A stretch of 64,000 nt of DNA from Massilia frigida (GTDB taxonomy: Bacteria; Pseudomonadota; Gammaproteobacteria; Burkholderiales; Burkholderiaceae_D): the NCBI RefSeq assembly GCF_011682175.1, contig NZ_WHJG01000025.1, positions 1-64,000 of the forward strand, written 5' to 3'. The notes beneath the pieces are model-generated. The model was given only the letters and a program-made list of their open reading frames with translations, was not told the DNA's origin and made no database searches. Of this stretch, positions 9,456-18,018 are shown in pieces (the first letter of the stretch is position 1; every line of letters starts with the position of its first letter). Both the position numbers and the translations under genes were made by a program.

Positions 9456-9995
9456 CTACGACCGCGAGCGGCGCCGCGCACTGAGAGCGAGCACGCCCAA
9501 GCCCAGCGCCAGCATGCCATACGTGGCCGGTTCGGGGACCGGGCTCATGCTCAGGATGGTGTCTTCGGTCCAGCGCAAGGTATACGATGCCGAGCCGCCT
9601 GGCCAGTACGAGTGCTCCTTCACTTCAACGCCGCTGATCGCACTGCCGCCCGCGACACCCTCGCCCCACGGATCGGTGCTCCAGGACGTATGAAAATTGA
9701 GGGCGCCGCCAGGGGTATAGGAGAAGTCGAACAGCCCGCACATGAACACTTCGGCGCCGCACCAGCCGACATATTGCTGGCTGTTGAGGACAAAGGACGT
9801 GACCTCGCTGCGCTCAATAAGCCCGTTACCGTTGAGATCGTCGCTGTCGAAATAGCCGTAGATGCTGGCGTTGGGAAGGAACTGCCCTGCTTCTGCGTGG
9901 TAGAAACCGGTATAGGTGAAGTCACGGGACGTCGACGCCGCGTGAGCGCTGCTCGCCAACACGGCAGCGGCAATAAGTAGCAAGGGTTTGAGCAT
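9456..9995 (-). CDS. PEP-CTERM sorting-domain protein
   Basis: The 179-aa exported protein has an N-terminal signal peptide (MLKPLLLIAAAVLASSAHA). At the C-terminus it carries a PEP-CTERM tripartite signal: VPEPATYGML, a hydrophobic helix and the basic tail RRRSRS. Exosortase systems recognise this tail and send the protein to the cell surface or extracellular matrix. The body is beta-rich with a few cysteines and no enzymatic motif. A strong AGGAGG lies 6 nt before the ATG. No exosortase gene is in the window, so the machinery must be elsewhere. Confidence 0.88.
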   Translation of the reverse strand: MLKPLLLIAAAVLASSAHAASTSRDFTYTGFYHAEAGQFLPNASIYGYFDSDDLNGNGLIERSEVTSFVLNSQQYVGWCGAEVFMCGLFDFSYTPGGALNFHTSWSTDPWGEGVAGGSAISGVEVKEHSYWPGGSASYTLRWTEDTILSMSPVPEPATYGMLALGLGVLALSARRRSRS

Positions 9996-10162
9996 GGTAG
10001 CCTCCTGAGAAAAAGTGACAGCTTAGCAAAGTGGCGTTTCCAAACTGTCGTGCGGATGCAGCATTGAGAACGTTAATGATCCACGGCGCGATATCAGAGC
10101 ACTGCTATCGTATGCACGCGCAAGCCGGCAAGCCTGCCCGCCGGGTTGCGCGTGCGACATCG

Positions 10163-11860
10163 TTATTTATTCAATTCATCAGGAGTAATGGGAGGCCTCG
10201 CTGCGCGGAGAATGGCAATCAATTCGGCAAAGTGTGCTTTTACATAAGCGCCGCTCTCGGCTTTCAGCTCGGCCGAGGGAGAGACCGGAGTGAGCAGCTC
10301 AAGCGTCTCGTCGCTGACCGGCAGTCCGGCCAAGCTGACGACCGAGGCGGCCGAGTGCGCCCAATTGGTGCCCTCGGCGAAACCGCGGCCGATTTCCTTC
10401 CCGGCCAGATCATGGATCACTGCGCCGCCTTCGGTATATTGAAGTCCGGTCCCGAAAAATCCTGTCTGTCCTGACGCGATCAAGGGCTTGAGCGTGAACT
10501 CGATCAGATGCGCCGGCAGCGGCAATGCCGGCTGCTCGAACTTGAAACGATAGCCGGCGGGATACCACGTGTTCGTCGGCGGGTAGATGTCAGGGTTAGG
10601 CGATGTCGTGTTATTCACCCAGTCTGTCACGGTCATCGTGCCGGTGATATCGGTGGTGACACTGCGCGGGTCGATGTACTTGCCGGTCACTATCGCGGAC
10701 ATCGCCTCAGGCGGGGTGGGCCCAGTCTGCCAGTAATATGCCTTGTTGCTCCAGTCGTGCAGCGCAGCGAACGTCATCTGCACCTCTTCCGGCATGTTAT
10801 GTTCCAGATTGGCGTTGAACTGCAACTCGAACCAGTCCCAACCACCCGGCTTTGGCGTGGCGAGATTGCTTTCAGCACGCACAACCGCATCCAGCGCAGC
10901 GCCGTCCGGCATGAATCCGGCTGTCCACTGGTGGTCGTACCACATGCTGCCCCCCTTGAGCACGATGCGCTTGCCGGCGATCGTGATCACATTCTCGACC
11001 CCGTCTTGCAAGGTGAGCAGCGGGGCCGAATAATACAGTGTGCCGAGTCCGTCGACGCTGGGCGAGCAGCCGCCATCGCCCTGAAAAAAATAATCCTTCC
11101 GTTTATCGAGCGTGAGATCGATCTCGAACTCGACTTGCGGTAGTTTACCCCTGTCCCAGCCACGGGCTTGCAGATGCACGGGAAACAGATCGCCGCTGGC
11201 GCTGAGTCCCTCGATGACATTGCGCCCGAGTCGGTATGCGTACGGGGCCGCCTGCACGTCAATCAGCCCTGTGGTACCGGCGACGACGACGGTGTCGGCA
11301 CGATATTGCTGGCCCGTCTGCGGGTCGCAGATCGCGAGATGCATTTCAAGCGACTGGTTTTCAATGTCGCTCAAGCCAAGTTCTGCAGCCAGCGGCGGCG
11401 GCAGCAGCGCATACTGCCAGAACATCAGCTCGACACTATAGTGTTTGCCGGATTCATCGGTAAAATTGCCAACGAAAAAATGCCATCCAAGCTGGTTCCT
11501 CAATTGAGGCAAGTCGATACCAGGGAAATCGAAGCACGGATTCGATGGGATGGTCTCGTAGCCCGTGTTCGATTCCGGGCCAAGAAACAGGCAACTTGTA
11601 TAAAACTCGCGTGGGCTCATCGCCTTGGCGTGCTCCCAGTGCTTGCGCAGGAGCGCATACCGTTGCGCGCGTTCAGGCACAAACGACAACTGGTTTTCCT
11701 CAAGTTGGCGCAGCCGATGCAGGAAGCGCGCAGCATAGGCACTTTCGCTGTTTTTTTCGCTGTTGATGCGTTCGAGAATCCCGGGAGGAATTTTCGCGGC
11801 ATCATATTCTTTCATCCAAAGGGCTTGGGCAATACCCTGCAGGGTCAGTGGATTCATCAT
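10163..11860 (-). CDS. CrtC/AttH-like (lipocalin-type) protein
   Basis: The product is a 565-aa protein with no clear signal peptide. Its middle and C-terminal parts fit the two-lobed lipocalin-like fold of the AttH/CrtC (hydroxyneurosporene synthase, carotenoid 1,2-hydratase-like) superfamily, with conserved-type segments GGSMWYDHQW, GWDWFELQF and, near the end, ARGWDRGK-like aromatic patches. The first 150 residues are a helical extension unusual for the family. No carotenoid genes are nearby, so hydratase activity is not implied. A role in lipid or secondary-metabolite chemistry is only a guess. The start ATG is tandem (two ATGs) with weak ribosome-binding sequence. Confidence 0.6.
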   Translation of the reverse strand: MMNPLTLQGIAQALWMKEYDAAKIPPGILERINSEKNSESAYAARFLHRLRQLEENQLSFVPERAQRYALLRKHWEHAKAMSPREFYTSCLFLGPESNTGYETIPSNPCFDFPGIDLPQLRNQLGWHFFVGNFTDESGKHYSVELMFWQYALLPPPLAAELGLSDIENQSLEMHLAICDPQTGQQYRADTVVVAGTTGLIDVQAAPYAYRLGRNVIEGLSASGDLFPVHLQARGWDRGKLPQVEFEIDLTLDKRKDYFFQGDGGCSPSVDGLGTLYYSAPLLTLQDGVENVITIAGKRIVLKGGSMWYDHQWTAGFMPDGAALDAVVRAESNLATPKPGGWDWFELQFNANLEHNMPEEVQMTFAALHDWSNKAYYWQTGPTPPEAMSAIVTGKYIDPRSVTTDITGTMTVTDWVNNTTSPNPDIYPPTNTWYPAGYRFKFEQPALPLPAHLIEFTLKPLIASGQTGFFGTGLQYTEGGAVIHDLAGKEIGRGFAEGTNWAHSAASVVSLAGLPVSDETLELLTPVSPSAELKAESGAYVKAHFAELIAILRAARPPITPDELNK

Positions 11861-12217
11861 TGTCTTTCGCTTAAGATGGAACCTATCAACAGAGGAACGA
11901 CGAACGACCGTGACAAACCAGCATTGCAGGTCCTACCTTTGGCTATCGCTAAGACGTTCGGACGCGGGTTAAACAGTGGCAATGGTGTTTTTAACCATAG
12001 TTTCATATTGACAGTGTTTCCACAACAGATATCGCTCTCTCCTCCTCACTCTTCGTCCCGTCCCCACGTGCCATGCGGCCGCGATGCCAAGGCTGCTCGC
12101 TTCAGCGAACGGCGTGATGCCGACCACGATCGAGGGGTCATACGCAAGCGTGCGGTCATCGCCTGGACACCGCTTACAATATTGTATTAACCACCACGGC
12201 GCGCGCGCCCCGATCCC
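11861..12217. other. Intergenic region upstream of NERD-helicase gene
   Basis: This 357-base divergent gap is less GC-rich than the flanking genes. I see a perfect 12-bp palindrome near its right end (listed separately) and no ORF or RNA gene I would support. Confidence 0.45.
12175..12186 (+). promoter_or_regulatory. 12-bp palindrome at the NERD-helicase promoter
   Basis: TACAATATTGTA is a perfect palindrome ending 31 nt before the start codon. Its left half TACAAT also resembles a -10 box, so a repressor bound here would block the promoter. It is the only such A/T-rich palindrome in the gap. Confidence 0.4.
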
Positions 12218-13852
12218 ATGGCCCACATTCATCCAACCGGCTGGCAAGAGATGTCCGTCACCGGCACCGCCGTGCGCGAGATCGAGACGCTGGGCTATCT
12301 TGAGACGCGGCTGGCCGATGCGCCCTACCGCATCTATCATGGCGTGCACTGGACCAACGTCGAGAATGGCTTTTCGGTGTTTGGCGAGATCGATTTCATC
12401 CTCGTCGCGCCCAGCGGACGCGTGCTGCTGATCGAGCAGAAATCGGGCTTGCTGAACGAAACGGCCGATGGCCTGGTCAAGCATTACGAGGGCAAGCCGC
12501 GCAAGGTCGCCAACCACATCATGCGTTCCATCAAGGGCCTCACGGAACGCTTCGGCAGCGAGCTGTCCATCGATTACCTGCTGTACTGCCCCGACTACAT
12601 CGTGCGCAACCCGCACTTGGCGGGCATCGACCCGCGCCACATCATCGACGCCACCAATAAAGACCGCCTGGCCCGGGTGATCCTCGACATCCTGCCCATC
12701 ACGGACCCCAAGCCCGGCGAGCAGTTCGAGAAGGTGACGCGCTTTCTCGGCAACATGCTCAGCTTGCGGCCCGATCCCAGCGCCATGATCGGCAATGCCG
12801 CCGCCATGGTCACGCGCCTGTCCGGCGGCCTGGCCACCTGGGCGCGGCGGCTGGAATTCACCCCGTTCCGCCTGCGCGTGATCGGCACCGCCGGCAGCGG
12901 CAAGACCCAGCTGGCCCTGGCCGAATACGCCGCCGCCATCGAGGCCGGCCTGTCGCCCCTGTACGTGTGCTACAACCGGCCCCTTGCCGACCACATCGAA
13001 CACCTGGTTCCCGCGGGCGGGCGGGTCGCGACCTTCCACATGCTCAGCGACGCCTTCCTGCGCGCCCAGGGCCACATCCCCGACTACGCCGCGCCCGGCG
13101 TGTGGGACGAGATCGAAGCGCGCATGGCCGGCGCCGCGCTGCCGGACACCTGGAAATACGACGTGCTGGTCGTCGACGAAGGCCAGGACTTTTCCATCGC
13201 CTGGCGCGACATCCTGCTGCGCATGCTCAAGGACGATGGCCGCGCCATCTGGCTGGAAGACCCCAACCAGAACCTGTACGGCCGCCCCACGGTGCCGCTG
13301 CCGGGCTGGGTCAAGCTGCATTCCGCTACCAACTTCCGCAGCCCGCGCCAGATCGTCGACATGCTGGCCTCGCTCGGCGCGCTGCACCCGCAGGTCGAGG
13401 CGGGCAGCCCGTTCAAGGGCGCCGACATCGAGGAACTGATGTATCCCGAGGGCGACACCGAGGCCATGCTGGCCCAGACCCGGCGCGCGGTCACGCTGTG
13501 CCTGGGCGCCGGCTTCGCCCGGCACGATATCGCCATCGCATCGTTTCGCGGACGCGAAAAGTCGGCCATCCTCCGGCTCGACAAGCTCAGCGAGGCCCAC
13601 ACGCTCAAGTCGTTCACCGGCGAATACGACCTGTTCGGCAACCCCGTGTACCGGGACGGCGGCTTGCTGGCCGAATCGGTGTACCGCTTCAAGGGCCAGT
13701 CGGCGCCCGCGGTGATTTTTACCGAGATCGATTTCGCCCAGATCGACGAACTGGTGCTGCGCAAGCTCTTCGTCGGCATGACCAGGGCCAGGCTCAAGCT
13801 GGTGCTGGTGCTCAGCGAGCGCGCCGGACAGCAGTTGCTGGACCGGATCTGA
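12218..13852 (+). CDS. NERD-domain/UvrD-type DNA helicase-nuclease
   Basis: The 544-aa protein has an N-terminal NERD domain (about 10-130), a PD-(D/E)XK-like nuclease fold in which the acidic/lysine motif is visible: EIDFILV followed by LLIEQKSG. A superfamily-1 helicase core follows, with Walker A GTAGSGKT (about 229-236) and Walker B VLVVDEGQDFS (about 318). The C-terminal motif VI-like segment is FVGMTRARLKLVLVLSE. It would bind and unwind DNA using ATP and perhaps cut it. Roles in repair or in phage defence are both known for NERD-helicases. It stands alone with its own promoter. An alternative start lies at codon 12. Confidence 0.82.
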   Translation: MAHIHPTGWQEMSVTGTAVREIETLGYLETRLADAPYRIYHGVHWTNVENGFSVFGEIDFILVAPSGRVLLIEQKSGLLNETADGLVKHYEGKPRKVANHIMRSIKGLTERFGSELSIDYLLYCPDYIVRNPHLAGIDPRHIIDATNKDRLARVILDILPITDPKPGEQFEKVTRFLGNMLSLRPDPSAMIGNAAAMVTRLSGGLATWARRLEFTPFRLRVIGTAGSGKTQLALAEYAAAIEAGLSPLYVCYNRPLADHIEHLVPAGGRVATFHMLSDAFLRAQGHIPDYAAPGVWDEIEARMAGAALPDTWKYDVLVVDEGQDFSIAWRDILLRMLKDDGRAIWLEDPNQNLYGRPTVPLPGWVKLHSATNFRSPRQIVDMLASLGALHPQVEAGSPFKGADIEELMYPEGDTEAMLAQTRRAVTLCLGAGFARHDIAIASFRGREKSAILRLDKLSEAHTLKSFTGEYDLFGNPVYRDGGLLAESVYRFKGQSAPAVIFTEIDFAQIDELVLRKLFVGMTRARLKLVLVLSERAGQQLLDRI

Positions 13853-13889
13853 TGCCTGACAGCCACCGTATGACTGGATGAGAACCGAG

Positions 13890-14159
13890 ATGGAAACATA
13901 CTGGTACAAGGCGTGCCCCCGTTGCGACGGCCAGGGACGCCTGGTGATCCGCAAGCGCACCGATGGCGCAGGCCTGTTTTTTCATAACATTGCACCTGCT
14001 TACCCGTGGAAACTTCCGGCAGAGACCGACGCGCAGCGCCTTGTGCGCCGTAGCGATCGCGGCCATGCTGGTATCGACCAGCGGATGTTTCACGGCCTTT
14101 ACGCCCAAGCGCGATTTTTGCACGCGCGACCCGAAGGACACGTCCGTGCCCTTATGTAA
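13890..14159 (+). CDS. Doubtful small protein beginning with a zinc-ribbon half
   Basis: The first 30 or so codons (METYWYKACPRCDGQGRL and the next dozen) look like a real small zinc-ribbon protein with a CxxC knuckle. A second CxxC knuckle would be expected after ..LFFH, but the frame then continues into arginine/histidine-rich sequence typical of out-of-frame reading. The second half overlaps a better candidate, a lipoprotein, in another frame. I read this as a truncated gene whose 3' part was lost, not as an intact 89-aa protein. Confidence 0.3.
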   Translation: METYWYKACPRCDGQGRLVIRKRTDGAGLFFHNIAPAYPWKLPAETDAQRLVRRSDRGHAGIDQRMFHGLYAQARFLHARPEGHVRALM

Positions 14160-14178
14160 ACCAACAGCGCCGCAATAA
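13963..14178 (+). CDS. Possible small lipoprotein
   Basis: The 71-aa product contains a hydrophobic segment ALCAVAIAAMLVSTSGC ending in a lipobox-like SGC. A short mature part follows (FTAFTPKRDFCTRDPKDTSVPLC) with two more cysteines that could form a disulfide. The N-terminal extension before the hydrophobic stretch is long for a signal peptide, so the true start may be an in-frame TTG at 13990 instead. It overlaps the zinc-ribbon fragment in a different frame. The family is not recognised and its function is unknown. Confidence 0.42.
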   Translation: MAQACFFITLHLLTRGNFRQRPTRSALCAVAIAAMLVSTSGCFTAFTPKRDFCTRDPKDTSVPLCKPTAPQ

Positions 14179-14190
14179 CACCGCGCCGCC

Positions 14191-14934
14191 CTACATCGGC
14201 TTGAACAGATGCACGAAAGCACGGCTGACCGGCAGCTCGCGCGCGTGACCCCGCACGCGTAAGAACAGGCGCCCGCTCTCGTCGCGCCGGGTGCCGTCCA
14301 AAAACGCCAGGTTGACCAGGGTGGAGCGGTGCACCTGCCAGAACCGCTCCGGATCGAGCTGCGCCGCCAGCTCGGTGAGCGAGGTGCGGATCAGGTGTTC
14401 GCCCGCCCTGGTCGCCACCACCGTGTATTTGTCGTCGGCGTGGAAGAACAGCACATCCTCCACCGCGACCTGGTACGTCAGCTCCCCTTGCGCGGCGCGG
14501 ATATAACGCAGGCGCGGCTGCGGCGGTGCGGCCAGCAGGCGGGCCAGCGCGCGCGACAGGCGGGCATCGTCCTGCGCTGGCGCGCAGGCGGCCCTGATGC
14601 GCTCCAGCGTGCGCGCCAGGCGTTCCGTTTTCACGGGTTTCAGGATGTAATCGAGCGCCGCATGCTCGAACGCCTCCACCGCATGGCTGTCGTATGCGGT
14701 CACGAAGACGACCTTGGTCGCCCCTTCGATGCCCTGCGCCACCTCCAGCCCGGTCAATCCCGGCATCTGGATGTCCAGAAAGGCCAGCTCCGGCTGCAGC
14801 GTGGCAATGCCCTGCGCCGCCTCGACGCCGTTATTGGCAAGTTGCACGATCTCCAGTTCCGGCCACAGCATGGCCAGCTGCTGTTGCAGGTAGAGCGCCA
14901 GGTGCGGCTCGTCGTCGGCGATCAGGGCGCGCAT
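14191..14934 (-). CDS. LytTR-family response regulator
   Basis: The 247-aa regulator has a receiver domain (1-120) with IADDE acidic pocket, phospho-acceptor Asp54 in LAFLDIQMPG and Lys in DYILKPVK. A C-terminal LytTR DNA-binding domain (about 145-247) carries VLFFHADDKYTVV and FWQVHRSTLVNL. The ATG at 14934 is used because the receiver begins there. Upstream in-frame sequence is arginine-rich and lacks protein character. The matching kinase (LytS/YehU-like) lies about 1.3 kb away on the opposite strand, beyond one intervening gene. Typical targets of this class are envelope, adhesion or metabolism genes. Confidence 0.93.
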   Translation of the reverse strand: MRALIADDEPHLALYLQQQLAMLWPELEIVQLANNGVEAAQGIATLQPELAFLDIQMPGLTGLEVAQGIEGATKVVFVTAYDSHAVEAFEHAALDYILKPVKTERLARTLERIRAACAPAQDDARLSRALARLLAAPPQPRLRYIRAAQGELTYQVAVEDVLFFHADDKYTVVATRAGEHLIRTSLTELAAQLDPERFWQVHRSTLVNLAFLDGTRRDESGRLFLRVRGHARELPVSRAFVHLFKPM

Positions 14935-15157
14935 GGGGAACGGGAAATGGAAGAGGAAGTCATCGCGCCATTGTAGTGGCGTCTGGCGCGCCACCGCCAG
15001 TGCAGTGCGACGAATCGACGCCGGCTGCGACGGGCAGCCGCCCATTCGTCGCCGCGCTTGTCGATTCGTCGTCCCGCTTGTCGATCCGTCACACGGGGGA
15101 GGCAAGGGCCGGCGCGCCCTGCCATCCTGCGGCCATCTCAACCAACACAGGCATTCC

Positions 15158-16168
15158 ATGTTCATTCAACGCACGCTGGCCGCTTCCCTCTGCCTGTTCC
15201 CGATCGTGGCTGCCGCAGCGCCCGCCCTGGCGCCGATCGAGCCGCAGATGGTCACCATCAAGGCCGGCCAATTCATGATGGGCAGCGTGCGCGCGCCCAA
15301 TACGCAGCCGGTGCACAGCGTGACGCTCAAGGCATTCAGGATCGGCAAATACGAAGTCACCGCAGCCGAATTCCAGCGCTTTGCCGAGGCGACCAAGTAC
15401 AAGGCGCCGCGCATGTGTACGCAAATGGCATCGAAGCGCTGGTTCGCCAGCGTTCCCAACGAGTTCGTCGACGCCGCCACCCTGCAGTCGCTCAGCAAGT
15501 TCGAACCGGCCACCTGCATCGGCTGGAACGGCGCCGACGCCTACGTGAAGTGGCTGGCCAGGGAAACCGGCAAAAAATACCGCCTGCCGAGCGAAGCGGA
15601 ATGGGAATACGCCAGCCAGGCCGGTGGCAGCGGGCGCTACTTTTTCGGCAACGATGAAACCCAGGCTTGCCGCTACGCCAACGTGGCCGACCGCTCCGCC
15701 GAGGCGGTGGTGCGGCGCGACTTCGATGGCCTGGAAGCGCGCGAGCACACCGGCGTCATGCCCTGCGACGACAAGGCGGGCTACGCCAGCATCGTCGGCA
15801 TGTACGAGCCGAACGCCTTCGGCCTGCACGACACGCTCGGCAATATCGCCGAATTCGTCCAGGACTGCGAACACGAGACCTACGCCGGCGCCCCCGCCGA
15901 CGGCAGCGCCTGGGTCGAGGCCCAGTGCGAGGCGCGCACCATGCGCGGCGGCAGCTGGCACCGGCGCGCCTATCACGCAAGCCACCGTGGCGCCATGCCG
16001 GTCGATTTCATCGGCGCGCTGGAAGGCTTCCGGGTGGCGGAAGATAGCGTGGCGCCAGCGGCCGCCGAGACCAAACCGGGCGCCTTCGACCTGGAACTGG
16101 CGCAGGCGCAGCAGGCCGAACGCGCGCGCCGCGCCGCGCTGGCCGAGATCCCGCGTCCAAAAAGATAA
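15158..16168 (+). CDS. Exported formylglycine-generating-enzyme-like (SUMF1-fold) protein
   Basis: The 336-aa protein has a signal peptide (MFIQRTLAASLCLFPIVAAAA) and a single SUMF1/FGE-sulfatase domain: MVTIKAGQFMMGS near the start, RLPSEAEWEYASQAG in the middle and MRGGSWHRRAYHASHRGA..GFRVAED at the end. The RGGSW segment lacks the paired catalytic cysteines of true formylglycine-generating enzymes, so it is probably a non-oxidase member, perhaps ligand-binding. It sits between the LytTR regulator and the LytS-like kinase, 28 nt before the latter, and is probably co-transcribed with the kinase. It could be an accessory or sensor input for that system. Confidence 0.83.
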   Translation: MFIQRTLAASLCLFPIVAAAAPALAPIEPQMVTIKAGQFMMGSVRAPNTQPVHSVTLKAFRIGKYEVTAAEFQRFAEATKYKAPRMCTQMASKRWFASVPNEFVDAATLQSLSKFEPATCIGWNGADAYVKWLARETGKKYRLPSEAEWEYASQAGGSGRYFFGNDETQACRYANVADRSAEAVVRRDFDGLEAREHTGVMPCDDKAGYASIVGMYEPNAFGLHDTLGNIAEFVQDCEHETYAGAPADGSAWVEAQCEARTMRGGSWHRRAYHASHRGAMPVDFIGALEGFRVAEDSVAPAAAETKPGAFDLELAQAQQAERARRAALAEIPRPKR

Positions 16169-16196
16169 GCCAGCGAAACTGCTACACTATTTCCCC

Positions 16197-17357
16197 ATGG
16201 ACATTAGCCCCACATTGAAGCAAGCCTTGCGCAGTTTTTTGATCTTGAAAAAGCGGCGCGAGGAACCCTTGTGGGCGCGCCTGCTGGCCGGCACCGTGCT
16301 GGCGCTGGCGGTGGCGCTGGTGCTGATGCTCGCCTCGGTCTTCCTGATGGCGACGGCAGAGTGGCGCTGGTGGACCAGTTCGCTCACCAACAACCTCCTG
16401 CTCGGCATCTGCGCCGCCGCCGCCATGCTGCTGCTGCTGCGCGCGTGCGAATGGCTGCTGCCCGATGCGTGGCTGGACGCCCTGTCCGCCGCGCACGACT
16501 GGCGCCCGGTCGCCTTGACCAGCGCGATCCTGTTCGCCGGCACCGCCCTTGGCGTGCGCGCCGGCTACGCGCTGCTGGGGCAGCTGTACGCCTTCGACAT
16601 GTGGAAAAAACTGTCGGGCGCGCCCATGGTGCAGCTCAAGTTCGCCATTTTCGCGCTCGTGATCCTGGCGGCCAACTGGGTCTGGTGCTTGTTCCGGGCC
16701 AAGGAAAAAGCCCTGGCGCAGCAAGCCGCCGAATCGCAGTTGCGCATGCTGCAGGCGCAGATCGAGCCGCACTTCCTGTTCAACACCCTCGCCAACGTCC
16801 AGAGCCTGATCGCCACCGACGCCCCGCGTGCCCAGCTGATGCTCGAATCGTTCACCGATTACCTGCGCGCCAGTCTCGGACAGATGCGCGCCAGCGACAG
16901 CACCCTGGGGGCGGAACTGGACACCGCCCATAACTATCTGCTGCTGATGCAGATCCGCATGGGCAGCCGCCTGAGCTTTTCCATAGAGGCGGACCAGACC
17001 GTGCGGCAAGCCCTGCTGCCGCCCCTGCTCTTGCAGCCGCTGGTCGAAAATGCCGTGCACCACGGCATCGGCCCCAAGCTGGAAGGCGGCCATGTCCGCC
17101 TCGGCGCCATGGTGCGCGATGGTGTGCTGGCCATCGTGGTCGACGACGATGGCGTCGGCATCGACCACGCGCGCCGCAGCACCCGCGCCGGTAACGGCGT
17201 AGCGCTGATCAATATCCGCACGCGCCTGGAAACCCGCTTCGGCGCGCGCGCCACGCTGCTCACCGAGCCATTGGCGCAGGGAACGCGGGCAGCGATGACC
17301 TTGCCGTTCCTGCCGGCGGCCCAGGAAACCCCGAAGGGCGCGCGTCCGCGTTCCTGA
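16197..17357 (+). CDS. LytS/YehU-type sensor histidine kinase
   Basis: The 386-aa membrane kinase has four predicted transmembrane helices (about 25-165), a short coiled coil, then a His_kinase domain (PF06580 type) with phospho-acceptor His192 in QIEPHFLFNTLANVQSLI. An HATPase module follows with LLQPLVENAVHHGIG (N-box) and DDDGVGI. It lacks an extracellular sensor domain, so it may sense through the membrane part or a partner. The start ATG follows the preceding gene by 28 nt. Its cognate regulator is the LytTR gene upstream on the other strand. Confidence 0.92.
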   Translation: MDISPTLKQALRSFLILKKRREEPLWARLLAGTVLALAVALVLMLASVFLMATAEWRWWTSSLTNNLLLGICAAAAMLLLLRACEWLLPDAWLDALSAAHDWRPVALTSAILFAGTALGVRAGYALLGQLYAFDMWKKLSGAPMVQLKFAIFALVILAANWVWCLFRAKEKALAQQAAESQLRMLQAQIEPHFLFNTLANVQSLIATDAPRAQLMLESFTDYLRASLGQMRASDSTLGAELDTAHNYLLLMQIRMGSRLSFSIEADQTVRQALLPPLLLQPLVENAVHHGIGPKLEGGHVRLGAMVRDGVLAIVVDDDGVGIDHARRSTRAGNGVALINIRTRLETRFGARATLLTEPLAQGTRAAMTLPFLPAAQETPKGARPRS

Positions 17358-17566
17358 GCAGCACCATCGCCGCCCACGACCGACAGCGCCCCCGGCACCT
17401 CCTTTTGTGTCGAATTGTTTCCAGCCCCCCTTTGGACACCTTGACCGTGATTTCAGGCGGATTCTCTACATCGTCCGGAAACAGGGACGCGGTGTAATGC
17501 GTCCTCGCCGTCGCGGCTCGCCATCCTGGCGTGCCACGGCGACGGCACCCTCACTGGAGAGCATCA

Positions 17567-17998
17567 ATGAACGCAATGGGCATTCACAGCGCTAAATCGC
17601 TGGCATACGCTGCGGCAGGCATCGTGTTGATGGCGGGAGCGGGCTTGCTGTCGTCGCCGGCAAGCGCACAAAAATTCGGTCCCAACGGCATCGCCCGCAC
17701 GGAAACCGTACGCCACGCGTTTGACAGCGACAGGGAAGCGATCCAGGTGCGCGTCGATTTCGCGCCGGGCGCCGCGTTCCCGAAACACACCCACCCCGGC
17801 GTTGAAATCGCCTACGTCCTCAGCGGAACGGTCGAGTATGAAATGCATGGCGAGACCATCCGGCTCCAGGCCGGCGAGTCCCTGTACATTCCAGCCGGTG
17901 CCGCGCATTCGGCAAAGAATGTCGCAGACGGCGTCAGCGCGGAACTGGCAAGCTATCTGGTGGACAAGAACAAACCCATCGTCATGCTCGACAAGTGA
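17567..17998 (+). CDS. Exported cupin-domain protein
   Basis: The 143-aa product has a signal peptide (about 1-31, ..LLSSPASAQ) and one small cupin barrel. The metal-ligand motifs are KHTHPGVEIAYVLSGTVEYEM and the later GAAHSAKN, giving three histidines and one glutamate in the usual order, so it probably binds a divalent metal. GGAGA-like GGAGAGC lies just before the ATG, which begins the signal peptide. It is followed 20 nt later by the broken thioredoxin-like gene, so the two were probably an operon. Its substrate is unknown. Confidence 0.82.
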   Translation: MNAMGIHSAKSLAYAAAGIVLMAGAGLLSSPASAQKFGPNGIARTETVRHAFDSDREAIQVRVDFAPGAAFPKHTHPGVEIAYVLSGTVEYEMHGETIRLQAGESLYIPAGAAHSAKNVADGVSAELASYLVDKNKPIVMLDK

Positions 17999-18018
17999 CA
18001 TTCTTCCAAGGAACCGAC

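Noticed and set aside
9431-9482. Repeated GCGGCGCCGC segments near a PEP-CTERM gene end
   Set aside because: The second copy lies within the arginine-rich tail codons and the first lacks a T-run; probably codon bias, not a terminator.
12219-13852. Long overlapping open frames on both strands of the NERD-helicase gene
   Set aside because: They are mirror frames produced by high third-position GC and encode Arg/Pro/Ala-rich sequence; the plus-strand frame carries the real motifs.
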